Shown here piece by piece: positions 9,218 through 18,406 of a stretch of DNA of 64,000 nt; the stretch's first letter is position 1, and each line of letters opens with the position of its first letter. The notes under the pieces were generated by a model. The model saw only the letters and a program-made list of their open reading frames with translations. It made no database searches and was not told the origin of the DNA. The DNA comes from Lysobacter niastensis (GTDB lineage Bacteria > Pseudomonadota > Gammaproteobacteria > Xanthomonadales > Xanthomonadaceae), in NCBI RefSeq assembly GCF_015453285.1, contig NZ_JADLZT010000005.1:310001-374000 (forward strand), read 5' to 3'. Position numbers and translations under genes: made by a program.

Positions 9218-10147
9218 TTACACCGGGGAGTCATCGTTCGCTGCCGGTTCGTCGAACTCGCTGCTGAGCTCGATCTCCTCGCCCTCGCTGATGACGGCTA
9301 GCGACTTGACGTAGATCGGCATCAGCGGTCCTTCCTGGATGATCTCGACCAGCTGCTCCTTGGCCAGCGTCAGCAGGCCGAGGAAGGTCACGACCACGCC
9401 GAGCTTTCCTTCCTCGGCGGTGAACAGCGACTCGAAGCGATGGAAGGCGCCGCCTTTCATCCGCTCCAGCAGCTCGCCCATGCGCTGGCGCACGCTCAGC
9501 GCGTCGCGCTTGATCGCGTGCTGGGTGAACAGCTCGGCGCGCTTGAGCACGTCGTGCAGCGCCAGCAGCATTTCCTTCAGCTCCACCGGAGGCGGCAGGC
9601 GTACGGCGGCCCGGTCCGGGACGAAGGCCTGCACCGGGGCGGTGTCGCGCTCCTGGCGGGGCAGGGAATCGATGTCCTCGGCCGCCTTCTTGAAGCGCTC
9701 GTACTCCTGCAGGCGGCGGACCAGGTCGGCGCGCGGGTCGTCCTCCTCGCCTTCCTCGTTGGCCGAGCGCGGCAGCAGCATGCGCGACTTGATCTCGGCC
9801 AGCATCGCGGCCATGACCAGGTAGTCGGCGGCCAGCTCGAAGCGCATCTCGTGCATGGCCTGGATGTAATCGACGTACTGGCGGGTGATGTCCGCCACCG
9901 GGATGTCGAGGATGTCCAGGTTCTGCCGGCGGATCAGGTACAGCAGCAGGTCGAGCGGTCCCTCGAATGCTTCGAGGATCACCTCGAGGGCATCCGGCGG
10001 GATGTACAGGTCCTGCGGGATCTGCAGCACGGGCTGTCCGTGCACCATCGCAAGCGGCATTTCCTGCTGCTGCGGGTGCGTGGAGGCCTGGGTGGGGCCG
10101 GGCACGTTCTGCGGATCGTTCGCGTCGGCTGCGCGTTCTTCGGTCAT
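9218..10147 (-). CDS. scpA: Segregation and condensation protein A
   Basis: This is ScpA, the kleisin that bridges the heads of the SMC dimer. The start at 10147 gives 309 residues; the frame stays open further upstream, but that translation is low-complexity and lacks family similarity. A 45-residue N-terminal extension precedes the conserved core, which begins near residue 45 with LEAFEGPLDLLLYLIRRQNL. This is followed by the helical segment DITRQYVDYIQ and the LAAEIKSR-like segment MLAEIKSRMLLP. The C-terminal winged helix (about residues 215-285, VVVTFLGLLTLAKEQLVEI) binds the SMC head. Downstream are scpB and rluB in the same direction. Confidence 0.93.
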   Translation of the reverse strand: MTEERAADANDPQNVPGPTQASTHPQQQEMPLAMVHGQPVLQIPQDLYIPPDALEVILEAFEGPLDLLLYLIRRQNLDILDIPVADITRQYVDYIQAMHEMRFELAADYLVMAAMLAEIKSRMLLPRSANEEGEEDDPRADLVRRLQEYERFKKAAEDIDSLPRQERDTAPVQAFVPDRAAVRLPPPVELKEMLLALHDVLKRAELFTQHAIKRDALSVRQRMGELLERMKGGAFHRFESLFTAEEGKLGVVVTFLGLLTLAKEQLVEIIQEGPLMPIYVKSLAVISEGEEIELSSEFDEPAANDDSPV

Positions 10148-10228
10148 TCGGGGGCGGCCCCTCCGGGCCGTCGGCACTGCTATCGCTACGGTGCTGGCGG
10201 CCTGGGACGGTCGCCATCGGGTGTAACG

Positions 10229-10257
10229 GACTGCTTGAAAGTCGACTGCTTGAAGTC
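10229..10257 (+). repeat. Two-copy tandem direct repeat
   Basis: GACTGCTTGAAAGTC is followed directly by GACTGCTTGAAGTC, two nearly identical copies differing by one base in length. It lies in the scpA/yciI intergenic region; no function can be assigned. Confidence 0.75.
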
Positions 10258-10491
10258 GGTGCTGAGCCCGAACGGCTGAGGGCCTGCGCGTCACGCGGAA
10301 GGGCGTGGCGTCGGGGCGATCACGGTTGCGGGCGCGGGCCGCGGAGTGCAGCGACGCACCATTCAGGTGCGTGCGTGGCGACGGTGTGGGGGGCCTGTCG
10401 CGACGGGCCGCTGCGTCCGGCCTCGTGCAATTGAAGGCTAGGTTACGGCCTCGCCATGGCGGTGTCCAGCGGCACCGGGAACATCGCTGGC

Positions 10492-10497
10492 TACAAT
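10492..10497 (+). promoter_or_regulatory. Possible -10 box of yciI-bolA
   Basis: TACAAT lies 35 bases before the yciI start, in an otherwise GC-rich stretch. No good -35 box is seen at the right distance, so this is tentative. Confidence 0.35.
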
Positions 10498-10531
10498 TCA
10501 TCAGGCACTTGGAGCAGGAGAAGCGGCACTC

Positions 10532-10831
10532 ATGTGGTACGTGATCGAGGGATACGACGGTGAAGGCGTGCTGGCGCGCCGGCTGCAGGCCCGGCCGGAG
10601 CATCTGGCGCGGTTGACCGCGCTGCGCGACCAGGGGCGGCTGCTGCTGGCGGGGCCGTGCCCGGCGATCGATGCCGAGGATCCGGGCCCGGCGGGCTTCA
10701 GCGGCAGCGTGGTCATCGCCGAGTTCGAGTCACTGGAGGCGGCGCGCGCCTGGGCCGATGCCGACCCCTACGTGGCGGCCGGGGTCTATGCGAGGGTCGA
10801 AGTGCGGCCATTCCGCAAGGTGCTGCCGTGA
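10532..10831 (+). CDS. yciI: YciI family protein
   Basis: This is a 99-residue YciI-family protein of ferredoxin-like fold. It begins [17 protein letters not shown] and keeps the conserved His in RPEHL and the Asp in ADADPYV that form the putative active site of the family. The biological role is unsettled. A GGAG ribosome site lies upstream of the start. Its stop codon overlaps the GTG start of bolA, so the two genes are translationally coupled. Confidence 0.88.
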   Translation: MWYVIEGYDGEGVLARRLQARPEHLARLTALRDQGRLLLAGPCPAIDAEDPGPAGFSGSVVIAEFESLEAARAWADADPYVAAGVYARVEVRPFRKVLP

Positions 10832-11136
10832 ACCGTGCTGCCGAGAGCACGGGCCCGCTGCCGCGCGAGCAGCGGGAAGCGGCGATCCGCCGCGTGCTGG
10901 AGGCGGCCCTGGCGCCGCAGTCGCTCCAGGTCGAGGACGAGAGCCATCTGCACGCCGGCCATGCCGGCGCCGCGGACGGGCGCGGCCATTTCCGGGTCGA
11001 CATCATCAGTCCGGCGTTCGTGGGAATGAACGCGATCGCCCGCCATCGTGCCGTCTACGCCGCGGTCGGCGATCTGATGACGACCGACATCCATGCCTTG
11101 GCGATCCGTGCCCGGACTCCGGACGAGGCCGGTTGA
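10828..11136 (+). CDS. bolA: BolA family transcriptional/iron-sulfur regulator
   Basis: This is a 102-residue BolA protein. The GTG start at 10828 overlaps the yciI stop (GTGA) and is the only start that gives the right N terminus. The conserved family segment [20 protein letters not shown] is at the C-terminal end, and [18 protein letters not shown] contains the helix-turn-helix-like region. BolA proteins partner with monothiol glutaredoxins in iron-sulfur homeostasis and influence morphology and stress genes. A histidine (RHR) commonly used as a cluster ligand is present. Confidence 0.92.
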   Translation: MNRAAESTGPLPREQREAAIRRVLEAALAPQSLQVEDESHLHAGHAGAADGRGHFRVDIISPAFVGMNAIARHRAVYAAVGDLMTTDIHALAIRARTPDEAG

Positions 11137-11257
11137 GGCCGGACCGGACCGCATGGCGCATGTCGCGGCGCAGCATGCGCGTGCTCTGAAAAACACCGGT
11201 TTCAGGGCTTTTCAGCGGTATCGCGGCGCTCTCTAACGATCGCTTTACACTTCGGCT

Positions 11258-11271
11258 TGTAAACGTTTACA
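11258..11271. promoter_or_regulatory. LacI-type operator before the regulator gene
   Basis: TGTAAACGTTTACA is a perfect 14-base palindrome of the type bound by LacI/GalR regulators. It begins 49 bases before the regulator's start and follows a -35-like TTTACA at 11244-11249, so it would cover the -10 region and fits autoregulation. Related sites occur at 12342 and 26674. Confidence 0.8.
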
Positions 11272-11306
11272 TTCGGCCCGCTTCCACCGCGGAGGGCGGG
11301 CAGGAC

Positions 11307-12314
11307 GTGGCGAACGTAACGATCAAGGATGTGGCTCGCGTGGCCCAGGTCTCGGTGGCCACCGTCTCCCGTGCGCTCAACGGCCATGGCAACGTGGCCG
11401 AGGAGGTCCGCAACCGCGTGTTCGCGGCCGCCCGTGAGCTGCGCTACACCCCCCACGCAGCCGCCCGCAGCCTCAGCAGCCGCCGCACCCAGACACTGGG
11501 CGTGGTCCTGCCCGACCTGCATGGCGAGTTCTTCTCGGAACTGATGCGCGGCATCGACCAGGCCGCCCGCGAGCACGGCCTGCATCTGCTGGTCTCCAGC
11601 TACCACGGCGACCCGGAAGAGCAGGGTGCGGCCCTGCGTGCGATGCGAGGACGCGTCGACGGCCTGCTGGTGATGTCGCCCTACATGGAAGCGCCGGCGG
11701 TCCTCGACGACAGCCTGCCGATGGTGCTGATCAACTCGCAGTGCCAGGGCGAAAGCGTGGCCGCGCTCGGCGTGGACAACTACGGCGGTGCGTTCGCGAT
11801 GGTCGAGCATCTGGTGATGTGCGGACATCGCCGCATCGCCTTCATTGCCGGGCCGGCTGGCAACTTCGACGCGCACGAGCGCCTGCGCGGCTACCGCGAG
11901 GCGTTGAAGCGCTTCGCTCCCGATGCGGAGTCCTGGGTCGTGCCCGGCGATTTCGACGAGGCCTCGGGGCACCGCGCCGGCTTGGCGCTGCTCGATGCAG
12001 CACAGCGCCCGGACGCGGTGTTCGCCGCCAACGACATGATGGCGCTGGGTTGCCTCTTCGCGTTCGCCCACGCAGGCGTGCAGGTGCCGGAAGACGTCGC
12101 CCTGGCCGGTTTCGACGACATCCCGATGGCGCGCTACGTGCGCCCGAGCCTGAGCACCGTGCGCGTCAATATTTCCGAACTGGGGGCACGCGCCGCGCGG
12201 ATGCTGATCGCGCGCCTTGCGGAAGGTGTGGTCGTGGCACCGCAACCGCAGGCACTGACGCCGGAGCTCATCGTCCGCGAGTCGAGCGCGTCACGGCGGC
12301 GCGCAGACGCATGA
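11307..12314 (+). CDS. LacI-family transcriptional regulator of the sugar locus
   Basis: This 335-residue regulator has the N-terminal LacI helix-turn-helix (TIKDVARVAQVSVATVSRAL, residues 5-24), the hinge region (AARSLSSRRTQTLGVVLPDL) and a periplasmic-binding-protein-like effector domain ending in SLSTVRVNISELG. The start is GTG at 11307; no in-frame start further upstream suits the family. It presumably binds the TGTAAACGTTTACA palindrome just upstream and related sites before the TonB receptor and between the beta-glucosidase and ATPase genes, releasing them when a sugar ligand binds. The ligand cannot be read from the sequence, but gene context points to a glucose-containing oligosaccharide. 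Confidence 0.93.
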   Translation: MANVTIKDVARVAQVSVATVSRALNGHGNVAEEVRNRVFAAARELRYTPHAAARSLSSRRTQTLGVVLPDLHGEFFSELMRGIDQAAREHGLHLLVSSYHGDPEEQGAALRAMRGRVDGLLVMSPYMEAPAVLDDSLPMVLINSQCQGESVAALGVDNYGGAFAMVEHLVMCGHRRIAFIAGPAGNFDAHERLRGYREALKRFAPDAESWVVPGDFDEASGHRAGLALLDAAQRPDAVFAANDMMALGCLFAFAHAGVQVPEDVALAGFDDIPMARYVRPSLSTVRVNISELGARAARMLIARLAEGVVVAPQPQALTPELIVRESSASRRRADA

Positions 12315-12341
12315 TCGAAGTTTCATAAGCAATCCAACAAC

Positions 12342-12356
12342 AAGAAACGGTTCCAT
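12342..12356. promoter_or_regulatory. Degenerate LacI-type operator before the TonB receptor gene
   Basis: AAGAAACGGTTCCAT matches 11 of 15 positions of the site at 26675-26689 and shares its AAACGGTT core. It lies about 20 bases before the receptor start. Binding by the adjacent LacI protein is inferred. Confidence 0.45.
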
Positions 12357-12376
12357 TTCTTTGGGAGGGGTGAAAC

Positions 12377-15300
12377 ATGAAATCCAATCGGTATTCCGCG
12401 CATCCCCATCGCCGGCCGTCGCGCACGCTGCTCGCCTGCGCGCTGGCCAGCTGCCTGGTCGTCGCCGCGCCTGCCGCGCTCGCGCAGAGCACCGGCGCGA
12501 CGATCCGCGGCCAGGTGACGGTCGATTCCGTCCCGGCCACCGACGCGCAGGTGACAGCGACCAACGTCGCTACCGGCCTGACCCGCCGGGTGCAGGCGTC
12601 CGGTGACGGCAGCTACAACGTCGGCGGCCTGCCGCCCGGCGACTATCGCATCGACGTCACAGCGGGCGGCAGGACCAATTCGCAGGTGGTGACACTGAAG
12701 GTCGGCCAGACTGCCACGCTGAACCTCTCCACGGGCGGCGTTGCCGAAACGGCGGCGCCTGGCGCGGCCACGACAATGGAGGCGGTGACGGTCACGGCGG
12801 CGCCGGTGTTCGAAACCAAGACGCCGGAGGTGGCCACCTACATCTCGCAGGTGCAGATCGAATCGCTGCCGCAGGCGTCGCGCAACTTCCTGGCGTTTGC
12901 CGACATCGTTCCGGGCATGATCTTCGACCGCCGCGGCAACAGCACCACGCAGCTGCGCAGCGGCGCGCAGAGTTCCAACGGCATCAACGTCTTCATCGAT
13001 GGCGTGGGCCAGAAGAACTACGTGCTCAAGGGTGGCGTGAGCGGCCAGGACCAGAGCAAGGGCAACCCGTTCCCGCAGCTGGCGATCGGCGAATACAAGG
13101 TCATCACCTCCAACTACAAGGCGGAGTACGACCAGATCAGCAGCGCGGCGGTAACGGCCGTGACCAAGTCGGGCACCAACGACTTCCATGGCGACTTCTT
13201 CTGGGACAAGACCGGCATTCCCGAATGGCGCACGCCGACGCCCGCGGAAGAGCGTGCGGGCACGAAGAGCCCGTCGGGCGAAACCCAGTACGGCGCTGCG
13301 TTTGGCGGCCCGATCCTGCGCGACAGGCTGTTCTTCTTCGTCACCTATGAATCCAAGGAGTTCGAGACGCCGGACACGATCGCGCCGGGTCCGCTTCCGG
13401 CCGGCATCTCCTTGACGCCTGAACTCCTGGCATTGACCGGTCCGACCTCCGAGCCGTTCAACGAGGACCTGTGGTTCGGCAAGCTGACCTGGCAGGTCAA
13501 CGACAACAACCTGGTCGAGCTCAGCGCCAAGGATCGCAAGGAAGACGAGATCACCGACCTCGGCGGCCTCAACACCGACAGCTACGGCAAAACCAACATC
13601 AACGAAAGCACGCGCCTGGACCTGCGCTACCAATGGAGCAACACCAACTGGCTCAATGACATGCACGTCACGCACGAGGACGAGAAGTTCAATCCTCGCG
13701 CAATAACGCTGGCACCGGGCTTCATCATCCAGGACAACCAGCGTCGTACCGTGCTGAATGTTGGCGGCGGCCAGGACTTCCAGGACAAGGGCCAGGAGGG
13801 CTGGGGCTTCCAGGATGACCTGACTTTCACAGGTATCGACGGCCACACCCTGAAGGGCGGCTTCAAGTACAAGTCGGTCGAAATCAACGCGTTCGAACAG
13901 CAGCCGTTCAACGCGCAGTACTCGATCAACTACCCGGCCAACGTCATCCTGATGGGCAATACCGCGCTGGCGAACTTCCAGCCCTTCGAGGTGCGCTTCG
14001 GCGCACCGCTCCCGGGCACGGGTGATCGCAACATCACCTCGAAGAACAAGCAGTATGGCATCTACTTCCAGGACGACTGGGAGGTCAACGACAAGCTGAT
14101 CATCAACCTCGGCCTGCGCTACGACTACGAGAAGACGCCGAGCTACGAGGACTTCGTGACGCCGGCCAATCTGGTCGCCGCGCTGCGCGGCTGGAGCAAC
14201 ATCCACCAGCCGGGCGTGGACTACGACATCGAGGACTACATCAGCACCGGCGGCAACCGCGATGCTTTCAAGGACGCCTGGCAGCCGCGCGTGGGCTTCT
14301 CCTACGACCTGTTCGCCGACCAGCGCCACGTGATCTTCGGCGGCGCCGGCCGCGCCTACGACCGCAACCTGTTCGATTACCTGGCGCTGGAGCAGTCCAA
14401 GAGCACGTTCCCGTCGTACTCGTTGCTGTTCAATACGCCGGGTAATCCGTGCACCGTCGACAACGTGCGCTGCTTCAACTGGGATCCGCGCTTCCTCGAC
14501 CAGGAACAGCTGTACGCGCTGGTGGCCGCGAACCCCAATCGCGGCTCCGAGGTCAACCTGATGAACAATGACCTCAAGGTGCCGTACTCCGACCAGTTCA
14601 GCCTCGGTATGCGCAATGCCATCAAGCTGGGCAATGTCGACTGGAACACCTCGGCGACCATCGTCCGCATCGAGAGCCACGACGGCATCATCTTCTCGCT
14701 GGGCAACCGCTACCCCGACGGCACGTTCTACGGGCCTGGCCGCACCTTCGGCGGCGCGCCGTTCGGTAACGGCATTCCGGGCTTCGGCACGCTGATCAAG
14801 GCCGACAACGGCGTCGAGACCAAGCTCAACCAGCTGCTGCTGTGGGCAGAAAAGCCGCTCACGGCGGAATCGCCCTGGGGCGTGACGCTGGCCTACACCT
14901 TCAGCGACGGCGAGGAGAATCGCGCCAACGCCGCCAATACCGACGAGCACTACGTGTTCGACTATCCGAACCTGGACGACCATCCGTGGGTCGCCTCGGT
15001 CGGCATACCGAAGCACCGCTTCGTCGGCACCGGCATCTACGAGCGCTGGGGCTTCAACTTCTCCACCAAGGTGCTCTGGAGCAGTCCGATCGCGAAGGAC
15101 ATTCTGGATTGCACGGAGCCGACTCCGGCAGGACTGGACAACTGCGCCTTCGGAACCATCGATTCGGCGTACTTCGACGATGCCGATTTCTTCCAGTGGG
15201 ACATCGCCGTGCAGAAGTCCTTCGACACCGGTGCCGGGATCAAGTACATGATCCGCGGCGACGTGTTCAACGTCACGGACGCGCGCAACTGGAGCGGCTT

Positions 15301-15412
15301 CAACAACTTCCGGGGCGTCGATGGCGTCATCGATGCCAATTACGGCAAGCACAACGATGAGATAACGCTACCGACACGCTCGTTCAAGCTGTCGTTTGGC
15401 ATTTCCTGGTAA
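12377..15412 (+). CDS. TonB-dependent outer-membrane receptor for oligosaccharide
   Basis: This is a 1011-residue TonB-dependent receptor. It has a signal peptide ending near APAALAQ (residue 37), a carboxypeptidase-regulatory-like beta-sandwich domain (residues 40-110, ATIRGQVTVDSVPATDAQVTATN in part), a plug domain (about 150-280) and a long beta-barrel ending in FKLSFGISW with the terminal aromatic residue needed for outer-membrane insertion. The extra N-terminal domain is common in receptors of plant-polymer utilisation loci. A GGGAGGGG ribosome site precedes the ATG. It directly follows the LacI gene and leads the run of plus-strand genes encoding a glycanase and ABC importer, so it probably brings the oligosaccharide into the periplasm. 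Confidence 0.92.
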   Translation: MKSNRYSAHPHRRPSRTLLACALASCLVVAAPAALAQSTGATIRGQVTVDSVPATDAQVTATNVATGLTRRVQASGDGSYNVGGLPPGDYRIDVTAGGRTNSQVVTLKVGQTATLNLSTGGVAETAAPGAATTMEAVTVTAAPVFETKTPEVATYISQVQIESLPQASRNFLAFADIVPGMIFDRRGNSTTQLRSGAQSSNGINVFIDGVGQKNYVLKGGVSGQDQSKGNPFPQLAIGEYKVITSNYKAEYDQISSAAVTAVTKSGTNDFHGDFFWDKTGIPEWRTPTPAEERAGTKSPSGETQYGAAFGGPILRDRLFFFVTYESKEFETPDTIAPGPLPAGISLTPELLALTGPTSEPFNEDLWFGKLTWQVNDNNLVELSAKDRKEDEITDLGGLNTDSYGKTNINESTRLDLRYQWSNTNWLNDMHVTHEDEKFNPRAITLAPGFIIQDNQRRTVLNVGGGQDFQDKGQEGWGFQDDLTFTGIDGHTLKGGFKYKSVEINAFEQQPFNAQYSINYPANVILMGNTALANFQPFEVRFGAPLPGTGDRNITSKNKQYGIYFQDDWEVNDKLIINLGLRYDYEKTPSYEDFVTPANLVAALRGWSNIHQPGVDYDIEDYISTGGNRDAFKDAWQPRVGFSYDLFADQRHVIFGGAGRAYDRNLFDYLALEQSKSTFPSYSLLFNTPGNPCTVDNVRCFNWDPRFLDQEQLYALVAANPNRGSEVNLMNNDLKVPYSDQFSLGMRNAIKLGNVDWNTSATIVRIESHDGIIFSLGNRYPDGTFYGPGRTFGGAPFGNGIPGFGTLIKADNGVETKLNQLLLWAEKPLTAESPWGVTLAYTFSDGEENRANAANTDEHYVFDYPNLDDHPWVASVGIPKHRFVGTGIYERWGFNFSTKVLWSSPIAKDILDCTEPTPAGLDNCAFGTIDSAYFDDADFFQWDIAVQKSFDTGAGIKYMIRGDVFNVTDARNWSGFNNFRGVDGVIDANYGKHNDEITLPTRSFKLSFGISW

Positions 15413-15482
15413 TGCATCGCTTCCCCGGCCGCGTGGTGCGGCCGGGGGGATGCGACAACGGATATTTCAAGAAGACGTAGTG

Positions 15483-17096
15483 ATGCTGGATAAGTTCCAT
15501 CGCAACTGGATGCTGGTCCCGCTGGTGGCGGCGCTGGTCGTGGCCGGGGGCTGCCGCAAGTCCGAGCCGGCATCCACGCCCATTCCGATCGAGACCGCGC
15601 CGCCGGTTCAGGTCGAGCCGCTCAAGGAAACGCGGCCCGAGCTGCCGCCGCTGTTCCGCGACATCGAGAAGCGCACCTTCCAGTTCTTCTGGGACACCAC
15701 CAACGAGCAGAACGGACTGACGCCGGACCGCTATCCGTCGCGGCCGTTTGCGAGCATCGCTTCGGTCGGATTTGCGTTGACGGCGTACCCCATCGGCGTG
15801 GAGAGGGGATGGGTAAACCGCACGCAGGCGGTCGACCGCACGCTGCTGACGCTGGAGTTCCTGAAAAAGCTGCCGAAGGGGCCTCAGCGCACCGGCAAGG
15901 GTGGCTATCACGGCTTCTATTACCACTTCCTCGACATGCAGACCGGCCAGCGCTTCCAGAGCTGGGTGGAGCTGTCGAGCGTGGACACCGCGCTGCTGAT
16001 GATGGGCGTGCTGTTCGCGCAGTCGTACTACGACAAGGAAGACCCGCGCGAGAAGAAGATCCGCGCGCTGGCCGACGAGTTGTATCGCGGCGTCGAGTGG
16101 ACCTGGCTGCAGAAGAACAAGCCTCTGATCTCGATGGGCTGGTTCCCCGAGAGCGGCGTGATCAAGCACGACTGGGTCGGCTACAACGAAGCAATGATGC
16201 TGTACATACTGGCGATGGGATCGCCGACCCATGCGGTCGGGCCCGAGGCCTGGGAGGCATGGAGCCGCAGCTATGCCGACAGCTGGGGCAAGTTCGAGGA
16301 CGAGGAATACCTGTCGTTCGGTCCGCTGTTTGGTCATCAATACAGCCATGTGTGGATCGACTTCCGCGGCATACAGGATGACTTCATGCGGGAGCGCGGC
16401 ATCGACTACTTCGAGAACAGCCGCCGCGCCGCCTATGCGCACCGCGCCTATGCGATCGCCAACCCGCTGCGCTGGAAGGGCTATGGCGAGAACGTCTGGG
16501 GCCTGACCGCCAGCGACGGTCCGCAGCACACGCTGCAGGAGTACCAGGGCGAGAAGCGCCAGTTCCGCCACTACTCCGCCCGTGGCGCAGGCATTCGCGA
16601 CACTTTCGACGACGGCACCATCGCGCCGACGGCAGCGGTCGCGTCACTGCCGTTCGCGCCGGAGATCGTAATCCCGGCGACGGTGCAGATGCACCAGCGC
16701 TATGGCGAGTTCCTGTATTCCAGCTACGGCTTCCTCGACTCGTTCAACCCGAGCTTCGAGTACGACGTTCCGCTCAAGACCGGACGCCTGGTGCCCGGCG
16801 AGGGCTGGGTGGCGAGCGACTACATCGGCATCGACCAAGGGCCGATCCTGGCAATGATCGCGAACTACCGGAGCGAGTTCGTCTGGAACGTGATGAAGCG
16901 CAATCCGTATATCCGCGCCGGGCTGGAGAAGGCGGGATTCCGTGGTGGCTGGCTCGAACCTCAGCCAGAGTCCGGATCGGCCGGCGTGAAGACCGAGCCA
17001 TTGCCAGCCGAACCTGAGGCCGCGGCCGGCAAGCAGACCAATGGCAAGAAAGAACCGAAAGCCAGGGAGCCGGCCAAGGCGGAGCAGGCGCGTTGA
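15483..17096 (+). CDS. Glycoamylase/GH144-type glucanase lipoprotein
   Basis: This 537-residue protein has a lipoprotein signal with lipobox VVAGGC and an (alpha/alpha)6-type catalytic region (about residues 50-490) of the Pfam glycoamylase family (PF10091). Likely active-site segments with acidic residues are WVELSSVDTALLMMG, VGYNEAMMLYIL and ASDYIGIDQGPI. The GH144 endo-beta-1,2-glucanases belong to this fold family, so beta-1,2-glucan is a plausible substrate; alpha-glucan activity cannot be excluded. The last 35 residues are a Lys/Glu/Pro/Ala-rich tail. The ATG at 15483 was chosen because it gives the lipobox. The stop overlaps the start of the binding-protein gene. Confidence 0.85.
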   Translation: MLDKFHRNWMLVPLVAALVVAGGCRKSEPASTPIPIETAPPVQVEPLKETRPELPPLFRDIEKRTFQFFWDTTNEQNGLTPDRYPSRPFASIASVGFALTAYPIGVERGWVNRTQAVDRTLLTLEFLKKLPKGPQRTGKGGYHGFYYHFLDMQTGQRFQSWVELSSVDTALLMMGVLFAQSYYDKEDPREKKIRALADELYRGVEWTWLQKNKPLISMGWFPESGVIKHDWVGYNEAMMLYILAMGSPTHAVGPEAWEAWSRSYADSWGKFEDEEYLSFGPLFGHQYSHVWIDFRGIQDDFMRERGIDYFENSRRAAYAHRAYAIANPLRWKGYGENVWGLTASDGPQHTLQEYQGEKRQFRHYSARGAGIRDTFDDGTIAPTAAVASLPFAPEIVIPATVQMHQRYGEFLYSSYGFLDSFNPSFEYDVPLKTGRLVPGEGWVASDYIGIDQGPILAMIANYRSEFVWNVMKRNPYIRAGLEKAGFRGGWLEPQPESGSAGVKTEPLPAEPEAAAGKQTNGKKEPKAREPAKAEQAR

Positions 17097-18406
17097 TCGT
17101 CGCGACGCCAGCCGTCAAGGCGTGGCGAAGCCGGCTCGGCCTCGTGCTGTTGCTCGCCCTTCTGGCACTGCTCGGCGGTTGCGGGCATCGGGATGACGGC
17201 CGCGAGGTCGTGCGTTTCTGGGCGATGGGTTACGAGGGTGAAGTCGTCGCCCAGCTGATCCCCGAGTTCGAGCGGCGCAACCCCGGCATCCGTGTCGAAC
17301 TGCAGCAACTGCCCATCACGGCCGCCCACGAGAAGCTGTTGACCGCGTTCGCTGGCGACGCGCTGCCGGACGTATGCGCGATCGGCAATACCTGGGTCTC
17401 CGAGTTCGCGCTGCTCGATGCGCTCCAGCCGCTCGATGCCAGCATCGCCGCCACGCCCTCGCTGCAGGCCAGCGACTATTTTCCGGGCGCCTGGGACACC
17501 GGCGTCATCGGCGACACGACCTACGCGGTGCCGTGGTACGTGGAAACCCGATTGCCGTTCTACCGCCGCGACATCGCCGAACGCGCCGGAGTCAAGGCGC
17601 CGCCACAGACCTGGGCCGAATGGAAGCGCGCGCTCGAGGCGATCAAGCGCGAGGTGGGGCCGGACCGCTACGCCATCCTGCTGCCGCTCAACGAGCATGA
17701 GCCGCTGCTCAACCTGGGCATCCAGTCGTCGGAGCCGCTGCTTCGCGACGACGGCCGCTACGGCAACTTCCGCAGCGCGGGCTTCAAGCGCGCGCTGGCG
17801 TTCTACCGCGACATGTTCGACGAGCAGCTTGCCCCGGTCGCCACGAACCGCCAGATCGCCAACGTGTGGGATGAGTTCGGCCGCGGCTACTTCAGCTACT
17901 ACATCAACGGCCCCTGGAACATCGCCGAGTTCCGCAAGCGTTTGCCGCCAGACCTGGCCGGCGACTGGATGACGATGGCGTTGCCAGGCGAGAACGGCCC
18001 GGGCGCGTCGGTCGCAGGCGGTGCCAGTTTCGTGGTGTTCAAGCAGGCCCGGCGTCCCGAAGCAGCGTGGAAACTGGTGGCGTTCCTGTCGGATTCCGCG
18101 ATGCAGGTGCGCTTCCACGCGATGACCGGCAACCTGCCGTCGCGGCGCAGTGCCTGGCAGGCGCCGGCGCTGGCAGGCGATCCCTACGCGCGAGCCTTCC
18201 GCGACCAGCTCGAGCGCGTGCGGGCGGTCCCGAAGGTGCCCGAATGGGAGCGCATCGCCAACGAGATCAAGCTGGTTGGCGAAGAACTCGCCAATCGCCG
18301 GCTGAGCGTGGACGAAGCCGCCGTCGAGCTGGATCGCCGTGCCGACGCGATCCTCGAGAAGCGGCGCTGGATGTTGGATCATCACACCCTCGGAACGGCG
18401 CCGTGA
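17093..18406 (+). CDS. ABC transporter sugar-binding lipoprotein
   Basis: This 437-residue solute-binding protein is of the extracellular family 1 (maltose/oligosaccharide) type. It starts with TTG at 17093, overlapping the upstream stop (TTGA), and has a lipobox LLGGC. The body carries VRFWAMGYEGEVVAQLIPEF and FRSAGFKRALAFYRDMFDEQ, with the family hinge segment YINGPWNIAEFRKR. It delivers sugars to the two permeases encoded directly downstream; its stop overlaps the start of the first permease gene by four bases. The ATPase for the system is probably the unlinked gene at 26764. Confidence 0.92.
   Translation: MIVATPAVKAWRSRLGLVLLLALLALLGGCGHRDDGREVVRFWAMGYEGEVVAQLIPEFERRNPGIRVELQQLPITAAHEKLLTAFAGDALPDVCAIGNTWVSEFALLDALQPLDASIAATPSLQASDYFPGAWDTGVIGDTTYAVPWYVETRLPFYRRDIAERAGVKAPPQTWAEWKRALEAIKREVGPDRYAILLPLNEHEPLLNLGIQSSEPLLRDDGRYGNFRSAGFKRALAFYRDMFDEQLAPVATNRQIANVWDEFGRGYFSYYINGPWNIAEFRKRLPPDLAGDWMTMALPGENGPGASVAGGASFVVFKQARRPEAAWKLVAFLSDSAMQVRFHAMTGNLPSRRSAWQAPALAGDPYARAFRDQLERVRAVPKVPEWERIANEIKLVGEELANRRLSVDEAAVELDRRADAILEKRRWMLDHHTLGTAP

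Larger units (their letters stand above)
10148..10531. other. 384-base intergenic region between scpA and yciI
   Basis: No convincing gene was found between these divergent genes. It holds a tandem repeat at 10229-10257, a perfect 7-base-pair hairpin (ACGCACC, ATTCA loop, GGTGCGT) at 10354-10372 and a likely -10 box for yciI at 10492. Promoters for both divergent genes should lie here. Confidence 0.7.

Noticed and set aside
12323-15352. A 1009-residue open frame opposite the TonB receptor
   Set aside because: It mirrors the receptor gene exactly, has no domain and no ribosome site.
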